A stretch of 64,000 nt of DNA from Plectosphaerella cucumerina. Taxonomy: Eukaryota; Ascomycota; Sordariomycetes; Glomerellales; Plectosphaerellaceae. A program made the position numbers and the translations under genes. Below the pieces are notes generated by a model. That model was not told the origin of the DNA, made no database searches, and saw only the letters and a list, made by a program, of their open reading frames with translations. Shown here piece after piece: positions 21,978-32,873 of this stretch. Location: positions 496,001-560,000 of the forward strand of contig JAGPXD010000004.1 of the NCBI GenBank assembly GCA_020746995.1, in the 5' to 3' direction. Within the stretch, counting starts at the first letter, position 1; the number at the start of each line of letters is the position of its first letter.

Positions 21978-22952
21978 ATGCCACTCCCGCGACTCCAGCC
22001 CCGAGCGGTCCCACGCATCCTCCGCTCCGGAACCATCCCAATCGCCCGCCCACGTGCTCCCCTCTCATGGCGCACTCTCTCCACGACTCGCGCCCTCCTC
22101 GCCCGGCATGACATCTCAAAGGCCAGGAATCACTATGAGACGCTCAACGTAGCCTACGACGCGTCCCCCGCGGACATCAAGAAGTACACTCCCCCTCAAA
22201 CCCCTCAATTGATACGCCCGTTGACCCCTGCCTCCCCCAGATCCTTCTACTCCCTCTCCAAATCCTACCACCCCGACCACAACCCCGACGACGCCTCGGC
22301 CACGACAAAGTTTCACTCCATCGCCGACGCCTACGCCGTCCTCGGCACCCCCGCCAAGCGCGCCGCCTACGACCGCGACGTCATCCGCCAACAGCACCCA
22401 GGGCCAGGTCACACCGCCGCCCGCCGCGGATCCTACCACTCTTCCGGCCCCGCGGGCGGCCGTCCGGCCTCGGGCCTCTCCCGGCGCAAGACCCAGTTCC
22501 GCGGCCCGCCCCCGAGTTTCCACCGCAGCGGCGGTTGGGGCGCCCACGCCCACAAGCGCGGCGCGGCCCACGATGAGAGCACAGGGAGCCAGGGGTCACC
22601 CTCGGGTCACACCCACGAGGCACCCCATCCTGAGGCCACGGCCCGAGGAGCTGGGTGGTCTGCTGGGCAGAAGCCCGGGATGGGTATCGGCCAGGATCCC
22701 TTTGGTTATACACTTGAGTCGGACCTGCCACACTTTGACACGAAGCGCCACACCATGTCCCAGCAGGAGCAGGATAGGCGCCGCACCGCCCGCATCCTGC
22801 GCGAGACGGGGGCTCAGGGCGCGGCCTCTGACTCGACGTTCAGCGGCTTCCTCGCCGTCTCGGGCGTTCTCGTCTTGGCTATCTTTCTGCCGTTTGTCTT
22901 CTTCGGCGGCTTGAGCCAGGGCAAGGGGAAGAAGGCGAAGCCGGCGACGTAG
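21978..22952 (+). CDS. J-domain (DnaJ/Hsp40) protein, probably mitochondrial and membrane-anchored
   Basis: J-proteins stimulate the ATPase of a partner Hsp70. Exons are 21978-22183 and 22241-22952; the 57-nt intron (GTACAC...CCCCAG, TTGAC branch) lies inside the J domain and the joined frame is 306 codons (305 residues). The first 45 residues are rich in Arg, Pro, Ser and Leu with no acids, as in a mitochondrial presequence. The J domain follows: NHYETLNVAYDASPADIKK, then SFYSLSKSYHPDHNPD with the HPD tripeptide, and AYAVLGTPAKRAAYDRD. A Gly/Arg/His-rich middle region comes next, then one hydrophobic segment near the C-terminus (about 270-293) and a lysine-rich tail. There is no zinc-finger or substrate-binding region, so it is a class C (specialised) J-protein. 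The mitochondrial location is inferred. Confidence 0.88.
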   Translation: MPLPRLQPRAVPRILRSGTIPIARPRAPLSWRTLSTTRALLARHDISKARNHYETLNVAYDASPADIKKYTPPQTPQLIRPLTPASPRSFYSLSKSYHPDHNPDDASATTKFHSIADAYAVLGTPAKRAAYDRDVIRQQHPGPGHTAARRGSYHSSGPAGGRPASGLSRRKTQFRGPPPSFHRSGGWGAHAHKRGAAHDESTGSQGSPSGHTHEAPHPEATARGAGWSAGQKPGMGIGQDPFGYTLESDLPHFDTKRHTMSQQEQDRRRTARILRETGAQGAASDSTFSGFLAVSGVLVLAIFLPFVFFGGLSQGKGKKAKPAT

Positions 22953-23208
22953 ACCATTGCCTTGTAAGACCATCTAGAATTGTTTGCCATTATCTCGAGC
23001 ATTGTCTCGCACAAAATACATCAATCACCAACTCGAAACTCCAGCATGTTCAGGCGAGCGAACGCCGTTGGTATTATATCTCTCGTGAAACTAGTCTACA
23101 TCGACACAGCCGGCTGCCGAAAGGGCATTGGGGCCCCTCATCATATCGAACAGGCGCCTGTCTCGTCTGACCTTGATCGTTACAAGTGGGAGAAGCGTGT
23201 GAGGGCGC

Positions 23209-24528
23209 TTAGCTCTCGAAGGTGAAGCTGGCGCCGAGCTGCAAGTCGTTAGCATGAATTGGGCTCGTTTGACTCTGGGCGGGACGTACCTTGTGGGTGG
23301 CCTGGTCGAGCTTCTGGGTATCGAAGGAGGCGCCGAGGCCGAGGGTGACGCCGGGGCGGAGGAGGACGTTGTAGGCCAGGGCGGCGACGCCGCGGTCGTT
23401 GAGCTTGACCTTGGCGAAGGAGACGGGGTCGATGCGGTACTTGGAGGCGACCTCGAGGCCGACGTTGTTGCCGGCCTTGGAGTTCCAGGTGGCCTTGGCA
23501 CCGGCCTCGACCTGGGAGGAGACCTTGTGGTAGTAGGCGGCGGCGAAGATGCTCAGGTTGTCCGAGGCGACGACCGAGGCGGTGTAGGTGGGGGCGGCGA
23601 AGCCGACGGCGGCCGAGTAGCCGGTGACGGCGGCCTTGTTGACGTCGTAGCCGGCCGAGGCACCGGCGAGGAAGCCCTCGTGGCCGACGACAGCGTCAAT
23701 GTTGGCGGTGGGGCCCTTGAGGAGGTCGAAGAAGGCGCGGCCGTGGAAGTTGGGCTGCTTGAAGTGCAGGTTGAACTTGGCGCCCTTGGCCTGGGTGGCG
23801 GGGAGGAAGGAGAAGACACCCTCGGCCTTGAGACCGGCGGCGAGGGCGTCGGCGAGCTCGACCTTGGTGTCGAGGGCGTTGGCGGTGTTCCAGGTCTGGG
23901 TGAGGGTCAGGCCTGCGTGGCGGTAGAACATTAGCACATCAGCTTCCTTGATCAACGGGTGGATGTAGCCCATGAAGGACACGGGGCTGCCGTAGAGTCT
24001 GCCGTAGACGCCCGACACGCCAATGCCGAGGCGCCTGAGGCGGTGACCGTTGGCGGAGCCCTGACGACGGCGAGGAGCACGACGCGACGCGGTGGTGGGG
24101 GTAGTACCGGAAGCCTTCTCGGTGTATTTGCCCTCGATCTGTAGGCGGGGGGTTAGCGAAGCTCTGTTAGAGAACAGGTAGTGGATGAACTTACGGCACC
24201 AGCGGTGGCCTTCTCGTGCGAGGTCTTGCCGGTGACCTTGAAGGCAACGTTGTTGGGGGTGTTGCTCTTGAGCTCGAAGGTCGAGGCGGAGAGGTGGTAG
24301 AAGTCCTTGTTCAGGAGCTGCAGACGCTTTGTCAGTACCTGATGCGATGTCGACCGAGGTGTCGGATCGCGAGGTGCGGGCGCGGGATGCGGCGCGAGCA
24401 CGTTATCCCGCAAGCTCCTCGCGGCGCCAAAACTCGGACCGAGGAACGGAAGGTCGCCGGAAAGAAGGCAGGACGCGACGTACATCGTTGCTCGCCTTGG
24501 CGATATCGGCAAAGTTGGGGACAGACAT
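23209..24528 (-). CDS. POR1: Mitochondrial outer-membrane porin (VDAC)
   Basis: VDAC is the 19-strand barrel that lets ATP, ADP and other metabolites cross the outer mitochondrial membrane. Five exons are used: 24528-24484, 24317-24195, 24138-24108, 23912-23290 and 23238-23209. Introns are 166, 56, 195 and 51 nt. The joined frame is 284 codons, giving 283 residues, the length of the classical fungal porins. The start MSVPNFADIAKASND continues across the first splice into LLNKDFYHLS. The porin signature is clear: TPNNVAFKVTGKTSHEKAT, LTLTQTWNTANALDTKVEL, FNLHFKQPNFHGRAFFDLLK, VGHEGFLAGASAGYD, KYRIDPVSFAKVKLNDRGV and the C-terminal LGASFTFES. The third intron (23913-24107) is in frame and free of stops (see findings). 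A CCAAT element on this strand lies about 255 bp upstream (24782-24786). Confidence 0.96.
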
Positions 24529-25533
24529 CTTGAGGGATGGAGAAGGGGGGTGGTGGATGGGGAATTGGGAATTGATGGACGGGATGAGGTTGTCGTGAGG
24601 AGGGAGCAAGATGGAAGACTGGTCTCTTTTCAGGGGAGGACGGGACGGGGAGAGGTTTCGAGGGCTCAGGCTCGGGCAAGGGCTCCACCTCTCGCTGCTC
24701 TCTGGCAGTGCACGTCGTCGTCCCGGCGGCCGAACGCAACGGCAACCGTGCTGGCCTGGAGAAAATGTTTGGACGCTGCGGATTGGCTGACGGGGAATCC
24801 CGGCTGATTTCGGTCTCCAACAGCGCAGGTGACGAGACGCCGCTAGGCCGTTTGGGGTCGTCGCAGGGATCCACGTGGGCACCCTCTAATTGGATGCCGT
24901 GATGTTGAGAACGGGGGCCTTTTCTGGGGGAAATCGCGACGTCCAGAAGTGTTTATGCACCGCAGTGGTCTGAGGGGTGGGTGAAGAAGCGGTTGTCGTA
25001 TGATGGAAGAGGGGAAGGGAGGGAAGTTGACCGGATGGAAGGTCTTGATTTTTTAAAAGGGGGCTGAAAATTCTTGCCTGCAGCTGCCCGAGACATCTCG
25101 GTTTGTCCGCAGTGAATCTGACCACTTCTTGACCGGAGGAAGTCACGACAGCGGATATGGATGCGCGCCTTCTGGAAGCCCATGGTAGCTCCAGGAATCT
25201 GCATCTCAGTCTCATGTGAGCTGGGGCATGGGGACAGAGATGGGGTTGTTGCTGGTTTGAGAAGGGCAGGCGCATTTTGCGGGGGCTTAATTGTCCGTTA
25301 CCTGAAGTGAACGGCGGATGCTGTACCGTTTTGGACGGCATTCCGTTTGGATCCAGCAACTGCCTGTCCAGCTTGGATGCGGATGCCTGCAGCTACTCCA
25401 GGTCTTGGATGAATGCACCATAGTCCAGGCCGACACCGAAAGTACCGGTGCCAAAGATGAATTTTAGCAGACTGTATTGTGGTCTTGTGGTGCCTACAGC
25501 TAACATGCACACACCCTCGGTCAAACACACACC
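24529..25533. other. Divergent intergenic region VDAC/exonuclease-like gene
   Basis: About 1 kb holds two promoters. A CCAAT box for the VDAC side is at 24782-24786 (reverse). Open frames on the minus strand (24886-25359, 25393-25782) show no domain. I see nothing else. Confidence 0.4.
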
Positions 25534-26328
25534 ATGACCTCCCGTCCCTTCCACGACGCCATCATGCCGAAGAAACCAAAGAAACCAAGGGCTCGCAAGA
25601 CCAAGAAGCTTTTTCACCCTTCCAGCAGGGACGAGAATGGACTGAATCTCATCTGTCAGATTCTGGGACTCCAAGATGATGAGCCCGTCCCAGCCGAGTA
25701 CCAAGATGCTGTCCTTGTGTCCATCGACTTTGAGAACCTCCAGGCTTTCGACACCGGCAACCCTCAGAGTGCAAATGTTCAAGTCGGCATTTCCATTCTA
25801 AACACGAGAACTGTTGACGTCCAAGCTGAAGTTGAAAGTGCCCATGCCAATTCACAACTTTGTTTCCGGATCACGGAATTATCATTGGAGAACCCATATC
25901 AACTTCCTCTTCGGCAAACCAACGGTCACCAACCCGTCCGACTTTCTCAGTGTCATTCAGGCCCATATCCCAGAAGACCGCAACATTCCACTTGTGGGGC
26001 ACGGCATCAAAAATGACCTCAAGGTTCTCAAGAACATCGGATTCGACATGGCGCAGACCAGAGTGTGCGGCTGCCTCGACACTTTCAGGATCTCCCAAAG
26101 ACACTTTGGATGGTCTCCAACACTTGGCAAGCTCCTTGATTGGCTTGGCTGTCCCCACGATCGACTGCACAACGGTGGAAACGACGCTCATTTCACCCTA
26201 AGGGCTCTCATCCTCTTGGCCATCGACGGAAATGCCGAATCAGATTGGTCAAGGAGGAGATCAAGGCCGAGAGGGCTGCGAAGAGACTTGCCCAAGCAGA
26301 GAGCAGTCTCTACACTCTCATGGCATAG
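25534..26328 (+). pseudogene. QIP/Gfd2-like DEDDh 3'-5' exonuclease domain protein, frame-disrupted
   Basis: Relatives are RNase H-fold exonucleases of the group that includes the Neurospora QDE-2-interacting protein and yeast Gfd2-like proteins; QIP removes the passenger strand in quelling. The first frame starts at 25534 with a basic segment (MPKKPKKPRARKTKK) and carries motif I (VLVSIDFEN, then QVGISILNTR). Near 25815-25850 the similarity moves to the next frame: MPIHNFVSG, FLFGKP, motif II (IPLVGHGIKNDLKVLKNIGFD), LDTFRISQRHFG and motif III (HNGGNDAHFTLRALILLAID). No GT-AG intron fits, so one base has been gained or two lost. Near 26240 a helical tail (KEEIKAERAAKRLAQAES) lies back in the first frame and ends at 26328. 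This could be a decayed gene or two sequence errors. All catalytic motifs remain, which favours error or recent loss. Confidence 0.6.
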
Positions 26329-27937
26329 GCTGGTCGGAGCCTGCAAATGAGAAGTCATCGACATGGGACCTATCCTGGGGTTGGAGTCCGAGCTTTGGCG
26401 ATTGGTGCAGCCCCTCGCATTACCCCTGAACAACACCAGGCAGACAATTCACGATTCAGTACTCGACCCGCAGCTTCATCCACAGTCTGTCGGTACAAAT
26501 TCCAGAGGGCCCTCTCTGGTCACAGCCCCGACTTTTTTTTCGACCTCTCAACTTGACCGCCGACATTGCCCCCAGTATGCACGCGGTAAAAGCCAGCCTC
26601 GACCCTATCACCCTCGACGATCTCCAACGAGTTCGCCAATGGTATGCTCGAAATATACCGCACCCTCGTGCAAATGCAATACCTCAAAGAAACATGGATC
26701 AACGAGGGCCCCCACGACATGACCGCATGGCTCACTGTCTGCCGCATCTAGAATCCCGGCATCTTGTTGACCAAAACAAAAAAGACTACCAGCTAAACTT
26801 CGCAGAAGACAGACCGTGCCCGATGGGTTATCGCCCGCCCGTTGGCCCCCGAGACCTAGAAACCCAACTCGCTGTGCCTCCTTGGCGCATGTGTGATGTG
26901 GGCCGGACAGCATGGAAACACATGACGAGATCATGGGTTTGGTTGCTTCGAGACCTGGGCAGCAAATCAAACTCGCGTCCTTACATGCCCCCGCACCCTG
27001 ATTGAGCTACATTTGCGAGAGTTGCCTCTCCCAGGCAGTAGTCGTTGAGTCGACGTATGCATTTTGAATCCTTCGCCAAGCAAACGGATGTATCAACTGA
27101 GCGGGCAGCCACCATCATCCTTGACCTCAACCTCAACCTCAGCCCCAACCTCAAGCGGAACCTCAACCTTGAAAAATTGAAATCACAGTAGACTTACGTG
27201 TGTCGTCCTGAACATTGAAGTCAAGTGCGCGGTCTTGTCACAAAAAGAAGAGGTCAAGACATGTGTCTAGTCCATGCTTTCCCCGTCTCAAGTCCTTGCA
27301 GAATATTAAAGGTCCTTGCCTGTGTCCATCTGCACCTCTGCGGCGCGGCCGAGTACAAGTGGCTGTTCAGCCACTGCAAGTTCGACGCCCAGCTCTTGAC
27401 TCTGCAGCCAAGCACTGATGAATCGGCCAACGACGCCCAGGACGCGTGCAAACCTGTTTTTCTCTGCACGCAGACAGGAACGAAATCCCCATTCCCGGCG
27501 GCAGACGACGCCCGATGAAGGTGGCGGCGGCTACCACTAGGCTCTCTCACCCTCGTCTACGCCCACCCGCAGGTCGTCCGCCATGGATATCGGGCGGTGC
27601 CTAGATTCTTGTCACGGCTGTGACTTCCCGTGCCGAACTTGTCAGAGCTAACGCCTGCACTATGTGTATTGGAAAGATAATCAGCGAGAATGAGCGAAGC
27701 GATATGGTAAGGGTCGCATGTAAAATGGGAGCTTTTCGCCTGTCGTCTTTTCACCCAACACTCTCATCTTTCATTCTCTCTCACGCTCCCCCTTCCAGAT
27801 CCTTGACCATCCGCTGCTGTGCAGGCCTCGACACCTCGCATTTCTCACGCGTAAGTTCATCGAGTCATCTTAGCACACTAGTTCTTCGCGATCCCCAATC
27901 CTGGCAGCTGAAATTCCTCTCTCTCATCAAAGTCAAC
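26329..27937. other. Intergenic region with possible coding relics
   Basis: No intact gene is supported over 1.6 kb. A short frame at 26641-26757 reads like protein (EIYRTLVQMQYLKETWINEG) but is bounded by stops. A degenerate hexamer repeat is at 27124-27170. The last 200 bp are C/T-rich and probably form the leader of the secreted-protein gene. Confidence 0.4.
27124..27170. repeat. Degenerate AACCTC hexamer repeat
   Basis: ACCTCA/CCTCAA units occur about six times with interruptions. This is a simple-sequence tract. It is not the CCCTAA telomere repeat of filamentous fungi. Confidence 0.6.
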
Positions 27938-28282
27938 ATGAAGTTCAACTTCTCCGCCGCGGCCTTTGCTCTCCTGCTCGGCTCCACAGCTACTGAGGCC
28001 GCCTGGATCCGCATCAGGGCGTACAACGGACCCCCGAGGTACGACAACACTGTCCACATTGGCAACGACGGCCGCGAGCTCGCCTTGGGATTCCTCCTCG
28101 ACGGCTGCAAAAACAACATCGGCGGCATCAAGACCGTCTGCATCGACAACATTAGAGCCCGGGCCCATGTCGACTACCACAGCGGCATCAAGCGGTGCTT
28201 CAGGAGGACCAAGTCGACGCAGGGAGACTGCGATCCCGTTTGCTGGCAATGGGATTATACGCAGGTGAACTGCGACTGGTGA
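27938..28282 (+). CDS. Small secreted cysteine-rich protein (candidate effector-like)
   Basis: This intronless frame encodes 114 residues. The first 20 or so form a clear signal peptide (MKFNFSAAAFALLLGSTATEA), with cleavage expected before or after AW. The mature protein of about 94 residues has six cysteines (DGCKN, TVCID, KRCFRR, GDCDPVC and NCDW), enough for three disulphides, and ends in a Trp-rich tail (VCWQWDYTQVNCDW). The open frame continues upstream to 27620, but the ATG at 27938 is the only start that gives a signal peptide. I recognise no family. Small size, secretion and paired cysteines fit effector candidates of plant-associated fungi, but equally small antimicrobial or housekeeping secreted proteins. 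No function is assigned. Confidence 0.75.
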   Translation: MKFNFSAAAFALLLGSTATEAAWIRIRAYNGPPRYDNTVHIGNDGRELALGFLLDGCKNNIGGIKTVCIDNIRARAHVDYHSGIKRCFRRTKSTQGDCDPVCWQWDYTQVNCDW

Positions 28283-29147
28283 AATGTTTTCTTGGATCGC
28301 CGCTGCACGTCCTGGAGGCGCTTCTCGCCTGGATGGTTGGGGGCAGCCGGAAAGGTAGCCAACCTAGTGCCTCTTCATTTTCAATGAGTACGAAGCGGAG
28401 CAGATAATCATATTACAAGTTGGCCCAAGACGCCAGTCCCTCTCCAACGATCATGCTGTTGCGGCGCCGTTAGACTTATTCGTCGCAGACCGAGGCATCG
28501 TCGAGGCGGACGTCTGCCGTTGCTCGGCCATCGGACCGCAGCGGCGGAAGGGGGAGGTCGAGGTTATTCGAGTTTGGCTGGAAAAGGTTCCTGAGGATGC
28601 GGTCTCGGCTAGGGAGCGTGCCAGAGAGATGATGGAGTGGCATGAGGGAGGCAGTGGAAAAGGCCTGCCTTTCTGGACGCATGGCTGAACCGACGTGGTA
28701 TTGTTGGCTTTTGGAAAAATCGCATGACGTCTCGCAAGTGTCGCATGACGGCTGGAACTTCCTGCGGCGATTGATCTAGGTGTTGAAGGCTAACTATCGT
28801 GAGGGACCTTGGTGTTTGCCCCTGAATCAAAACGGAGTGCGTACAAACCGTCAAAGCCCCATAAACGGTACCACGCACCCCTTGGCCCGTTCCGTCACGT
28901 AAACGGTATCCCCTGGTCACACCACCTAAATGTTGGGAACCTCATCTCCCTCCTGATCACAGCATCGCCCCGGCGTCGGCAAAAGATTCCATGGTTTCTT
29001 TATCCGGCTCTTAATTCTATATTCTGGCCCGCGGGGCATTTTCTTCCAATCCCGCCCCGTATCCTGGACGCCTTGAGCCTACCCCGACGTTCTGCAACGC
29101 GGGGCCGACTGCCAATGCAAATCCTCCTCTCTCTATATCTCTCCTCT
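28283..29147. other. Convergent intergenic region
   Basis: The secreted-protein gene and asparagine synthetase both end here. Small open frames (28476-28682, 28609-28920 minus, 28809-29240 plus) have no recognisable features. I see no RNA gene. Confidence 0.45.
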
Positions 29148-31542
29148 TTACTTGGTCTCTTCGTACTTTTGCTCGTGGATAGCGATGGCTCTGTTTTGAG
29201 GGTGTTGATTAGCGTGTGTTCCGCGTCATGCGCCTTCTAGGAGGATGTTACTCACCTGCCGCTAGGGTCGGTCTGCTTCGACCACGTGGGGGTCCACCTC
29301 ATGACTGTCGAGGCGCAGTGGGGAGGGAAGTGCTCGTCGAACATGGTGCGGTACCAGTAACTGCAGGTTCTTGTCAGTTGACCATCTCACTTCCTGAAAG
29401 TCAGGTAAACTCACGCCTCCTTGGTATCGGGAATGTCGTCTCCCCACTCGGGCTTGGGGTTCTTCATCATCTCATCCGTCACGTGCAGCTCGGCGTTGTC
29501 CTTGAGCGCGTCGATCCACCCGTATCCGACACCGTCGGAGAACTGCTCCTTCTGGCGCCAGAGGATGTTGTCGGGCAGGTAGGGCTGGGCGGAGGGGTCG
29601 TCGGAGGTGTCAAAGGCCTTGCGGAGGATGTACTTCTCGAGCTTCTCCTTGGTGATCATCTTCTCCTGGGGGTCGATGTTCATGGCGACCTCGAGGAACT
29701 CCTTGTCGAGGAAGGGCACGCGGGCCTCGAGGCCCCAGGCCGAGGTGGACTTGTTGGCGCGCAGGCAGTCGGCGAGGTGGAGGTTCTTGACGCGGCGGAC
29801 CGTCTCCTCGTGGAAGGCGGTCTTGTCGGGGGCGGCGTGGAAGTAGAGGTAGCCGCCGAACTCCTCGTCGCTGCCCTCGCCTGAGAGGACCATCTTGATG
29901 CCCATGGCCTTGATCTTGCGGGAGAGCAGGTACATGGGGGTGGAGGCGCGGATGGTGGTGACGTCGTACGACTCGAGGTGGTAGATGACGTCGGAGAGGG
30001 CGTTGAGACCGTCCTCGATGGTGAAGGTCATGACGTGGTGCTTGGTTCCGAGGAACTTGGCGACCTCGAGGGCGGCCTTGTTGTCGGGGGAGCCGGGCAG
30101 GCCGATGGAGAAGGAGTTGAGCTGGGGCAGGTAGGTGACGGTGGAGAGGTTGTTGTCGTCGTCGATGCCGACGAGACCCTCACCGACGTCGGGGTTCTCG
30201 GACGAGGGCTCCGCGTTGCCGTTGGCTTCGAGGGCGAGCTTCTTAAGGCGCAGGGTCTCGCGTTGGGCAATGGAAGCGACCAGGCTCGAGTCAAGACCGC
30301 CGGAGAGCAGGACACCGTAGGGGACCTCGGCCATGAGGCGCTTCCTGACGGACTTCTCCAGGGTCTCGCGCAGCACCTTCAGGTCCAGGGGGGTCTCGGG
30401 GACGCGGGAGCCGTCCCACCAGGTGGGCTCAAAGTAGCGCGTCGTCTTGCCAGTCTTGGAGTCGAAAACGTGGCCGGGGGGAAGGACTCGATGCGGTCGC
30501 AGACGGGGTGCAGCGACTTGAGCTCCGAGGCGAAGTAGACGGTATCGGGCTGCTCCGAGTGCCAGCCCTGGTAGAGGGTGGTGATGCCGATAGGGTCACG
30601 GGCGGCGATGGTGCGGTCCTCGGCCTTGTCGTAGAGGACGAAGGAGAACATGCCGTCGAGGTGCTTGGGCGCGTCGATGCCATATTGCATGTACTGGGTG
30701 ACGGAGGACCGTCAGGGGCGAACATGTGGAGGTATTGGGGGAGGAGGACTCACAAGAGGGATGACGACCTCGCAGTCGGAGCCCGTCTTGAAGTGGTATG
30801 TGTTCTTCAGGTGTTTCCTGATCAGACGGTGGTTGTAGATCTCGCCGTTGACGGCCAGGATAATGTTCTCATCGGTGCTGGTGATGGGCTGAGCGCCAGA
30901 CTCTGATCGCGGGGTCGTTAGTCCGACTGCGGCAGGGGCCCAGGGGGTGAGGGCTGGATATGGAGAGTGGGGGTTTTGACTCACCGACGCCGACGATGCT
31001 GAGACGCTCATGGCAAAGGACTGTGGGAGATGGTCAATTGGCTGGCGCAAAGACTAGAGGAGCGCGGAATGTGTGCATACTGGTGTTGTTGGCGGTGATG
31101 CTTCCGCCTGGATGGTAATATGGTCAGATCGTGTTCTCGTCGCTATCTGCAATGCGCCGCGCTTCACTGCATTGCGCTGCGATGCCGGACCGCGGGGGCG
31201 CGCGTGACTCAAGGGGCGGGACTCACTCCAATCGGGGCCCCTGTGACGGACGCTGCAGCGGGAGAATCGTCAGTCGCAAACCGGCGAAACTTGATCAATG
31301 GGTATACGTACGCCTTGGAAAGACGAAGGGCCGTCGGCTTGAACTTTTGAACGTCGGGGTGACTGTGCGCGCAACTCTGTCAGTCCACGTCGTCTCGATC
31401 TTTTTTTTGGCGGGGTTCTTCAGGTGCGATTGATTGCCCCTCCATCACCCCTCCAAATTGGCCAGCAGCAGCACCGGTACCGGTACCGCCGCTAGGAGCG
31501 CACAGGGACGACTAACCGGTGACACGCGAAGATGCCGCACAT
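29148..31542 (-). CDS. ASN1: Asparagine synthetase (glutamine-hydrolysing), with a one-base frameshift
   Basis: The enzyme makes asparagine from aspartate, glutamine and ATP. Nine exons are seen: 31542-31517, 31362-31312, 31252-31227, 31107-31081, 31020-30985, 30902-30754, 30693-29415, 29360-29256 and 29190-29148. The N-terminus MCGIFACHR gives the catalytic Cys2 of the glutaminase domain, followed by RHRGPDWSG, AVNGEIYNH and TGSDCEV. The synthetase domain has the pyrophosphate loop GVLLSGGLDSS and GEGSDEEFGGY, and the protein ends SGRAIAIHEQKYEETK. In exon 7 the frame breaks at a run of six G (30476-30481; C on the coding strand), about residue 178. The summed exons are 1742 nt, one short of 581 codons, so one missing base explains it. 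The downstream part is otherwise intact. Sequencing or assembly error is likely; a real null allele would cause asparagine need. Confidence 0.93.
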
Positions 31543-32873
31543 GATGGGCGAATGTCTGGAGGAAAAAGAGCTAGGGGAGAAGGGAAAGATCGCTGGTAGT
31601 CTGCTCTGGATGTGTAGGAGGAGAGGTTTGGGGCCGTTGTTCGTGGGGAGAGGCAAATAAGGTCCCGCGGCAAGTGGGCTGGGCTTGGTCGGGTCCGGTG
31701 AATTGGTTTCAATGGGGGACAGGTAAGGTACAGGACAGCGCGCGAACGGGAACGGAGGAGGCGAGTCACCAACCCTTTTTACTCTGGTGCCGTCCCGTCG
31801 ATGGGTGACTATGACTGTTTTTTTGGACAGCCCATATTTTTCCCAAGCCACAGAGGGAATGCCAATGCCGGCCTTACTTTTTTTTTCCGGCCCTCGCCCC
31901 TGGAATAACCGCGCCGTCACATTCACTGACACGAGGCCCGCCTATCTACTGACCTCAATGTTCCGTCACCGCGCGAGGTCCAGTGTATCCGCACCTGCTG
32001 GTGGTCGATGAGTATGACTCTTGATCTGCTTTGACCACATGCCCCTGTCCCTGCGACAAGCACCGTAGTCAGGTCCCCCCGATCTCGGTCCCATCCGCCA
32101 TTGGCCGCTTGGCGTCGAGATTCCGTCGACCGCCCTCCGTGTTACCTAAAGCGGGCTGGGCGGGCACTGATAAGAGATGCTGGCATCCCCGGGCCCAGCG
32201 CCCATCATCCATACCCATGCCGCTGCAACCCGTCCTACGGGTTCGATGCGTCCGAGATACCGTCGTGCCACCGCAGGGGACCAGCGTGACTCTTTTTCGA
32301 TTTGCCCGTCGTCTGGTTGGCCAGTCCCGGTCGCAGCTTCGGCGGTGAGCCGGGGGAGGGGCACGCGGGGCATGCAGCCACCGTGTGTATGCGGCCGTCG
32401 CGGGCGAGCAATGCAATGTCCCGAGATAGCGAGGGTCAATCTACCTATCTACAGTACCTTACCTTGCTTGTATCAGGAGAGCCGCAGGAGCACCGGCAGA
32501 AACAGCATCCCTGAGCAGATCCCAGTGACTCACTTCACCAACATCACAGACAACCTCGGGTATCACGATGCCTCGCGGGAACAATCCGGAGCAGCAGAAA
32601 GACTTGCATCTAATTGTGAAAAAAGACCCATGCGTCTCTCCTGCTGTCTATGCTTCACGAGCTATCGAGAGCCCATGTTTGCGTGCCCCCTCAAACCCGA
32701 GGGTAAAAACACGCGCAAATGCTTCGCCGGAAAAAAAAGCAAAACCACTATGGTATTTCCCTTCAACGCCGGTCCGGTCCCACGTTTCCATGTCGTCTCG
32801 TCATACAGACGTATCGTGTTTGGTTTGTTCCCATACCCCACGTCCGTGGCCTCGCGCGCAAAGCGCACAGCCT
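31543..32873. other. Intergenic region ASN/UBC9
   Basis: These 1.3 kb hold the asparagine synthetase promoter and the UBC9 3' end. A short palindromic run of GGTACC units lies at about 31475-31490. The overlapping open frames at 32177-33068 are not supported by motifs. Confidence 0.4.

Noticed and set aside
27124..27170. Internal telomere-like repeat
   Set aside because: The unit is AACCTC, not CCCTAA, and the tract is short and degenerate.
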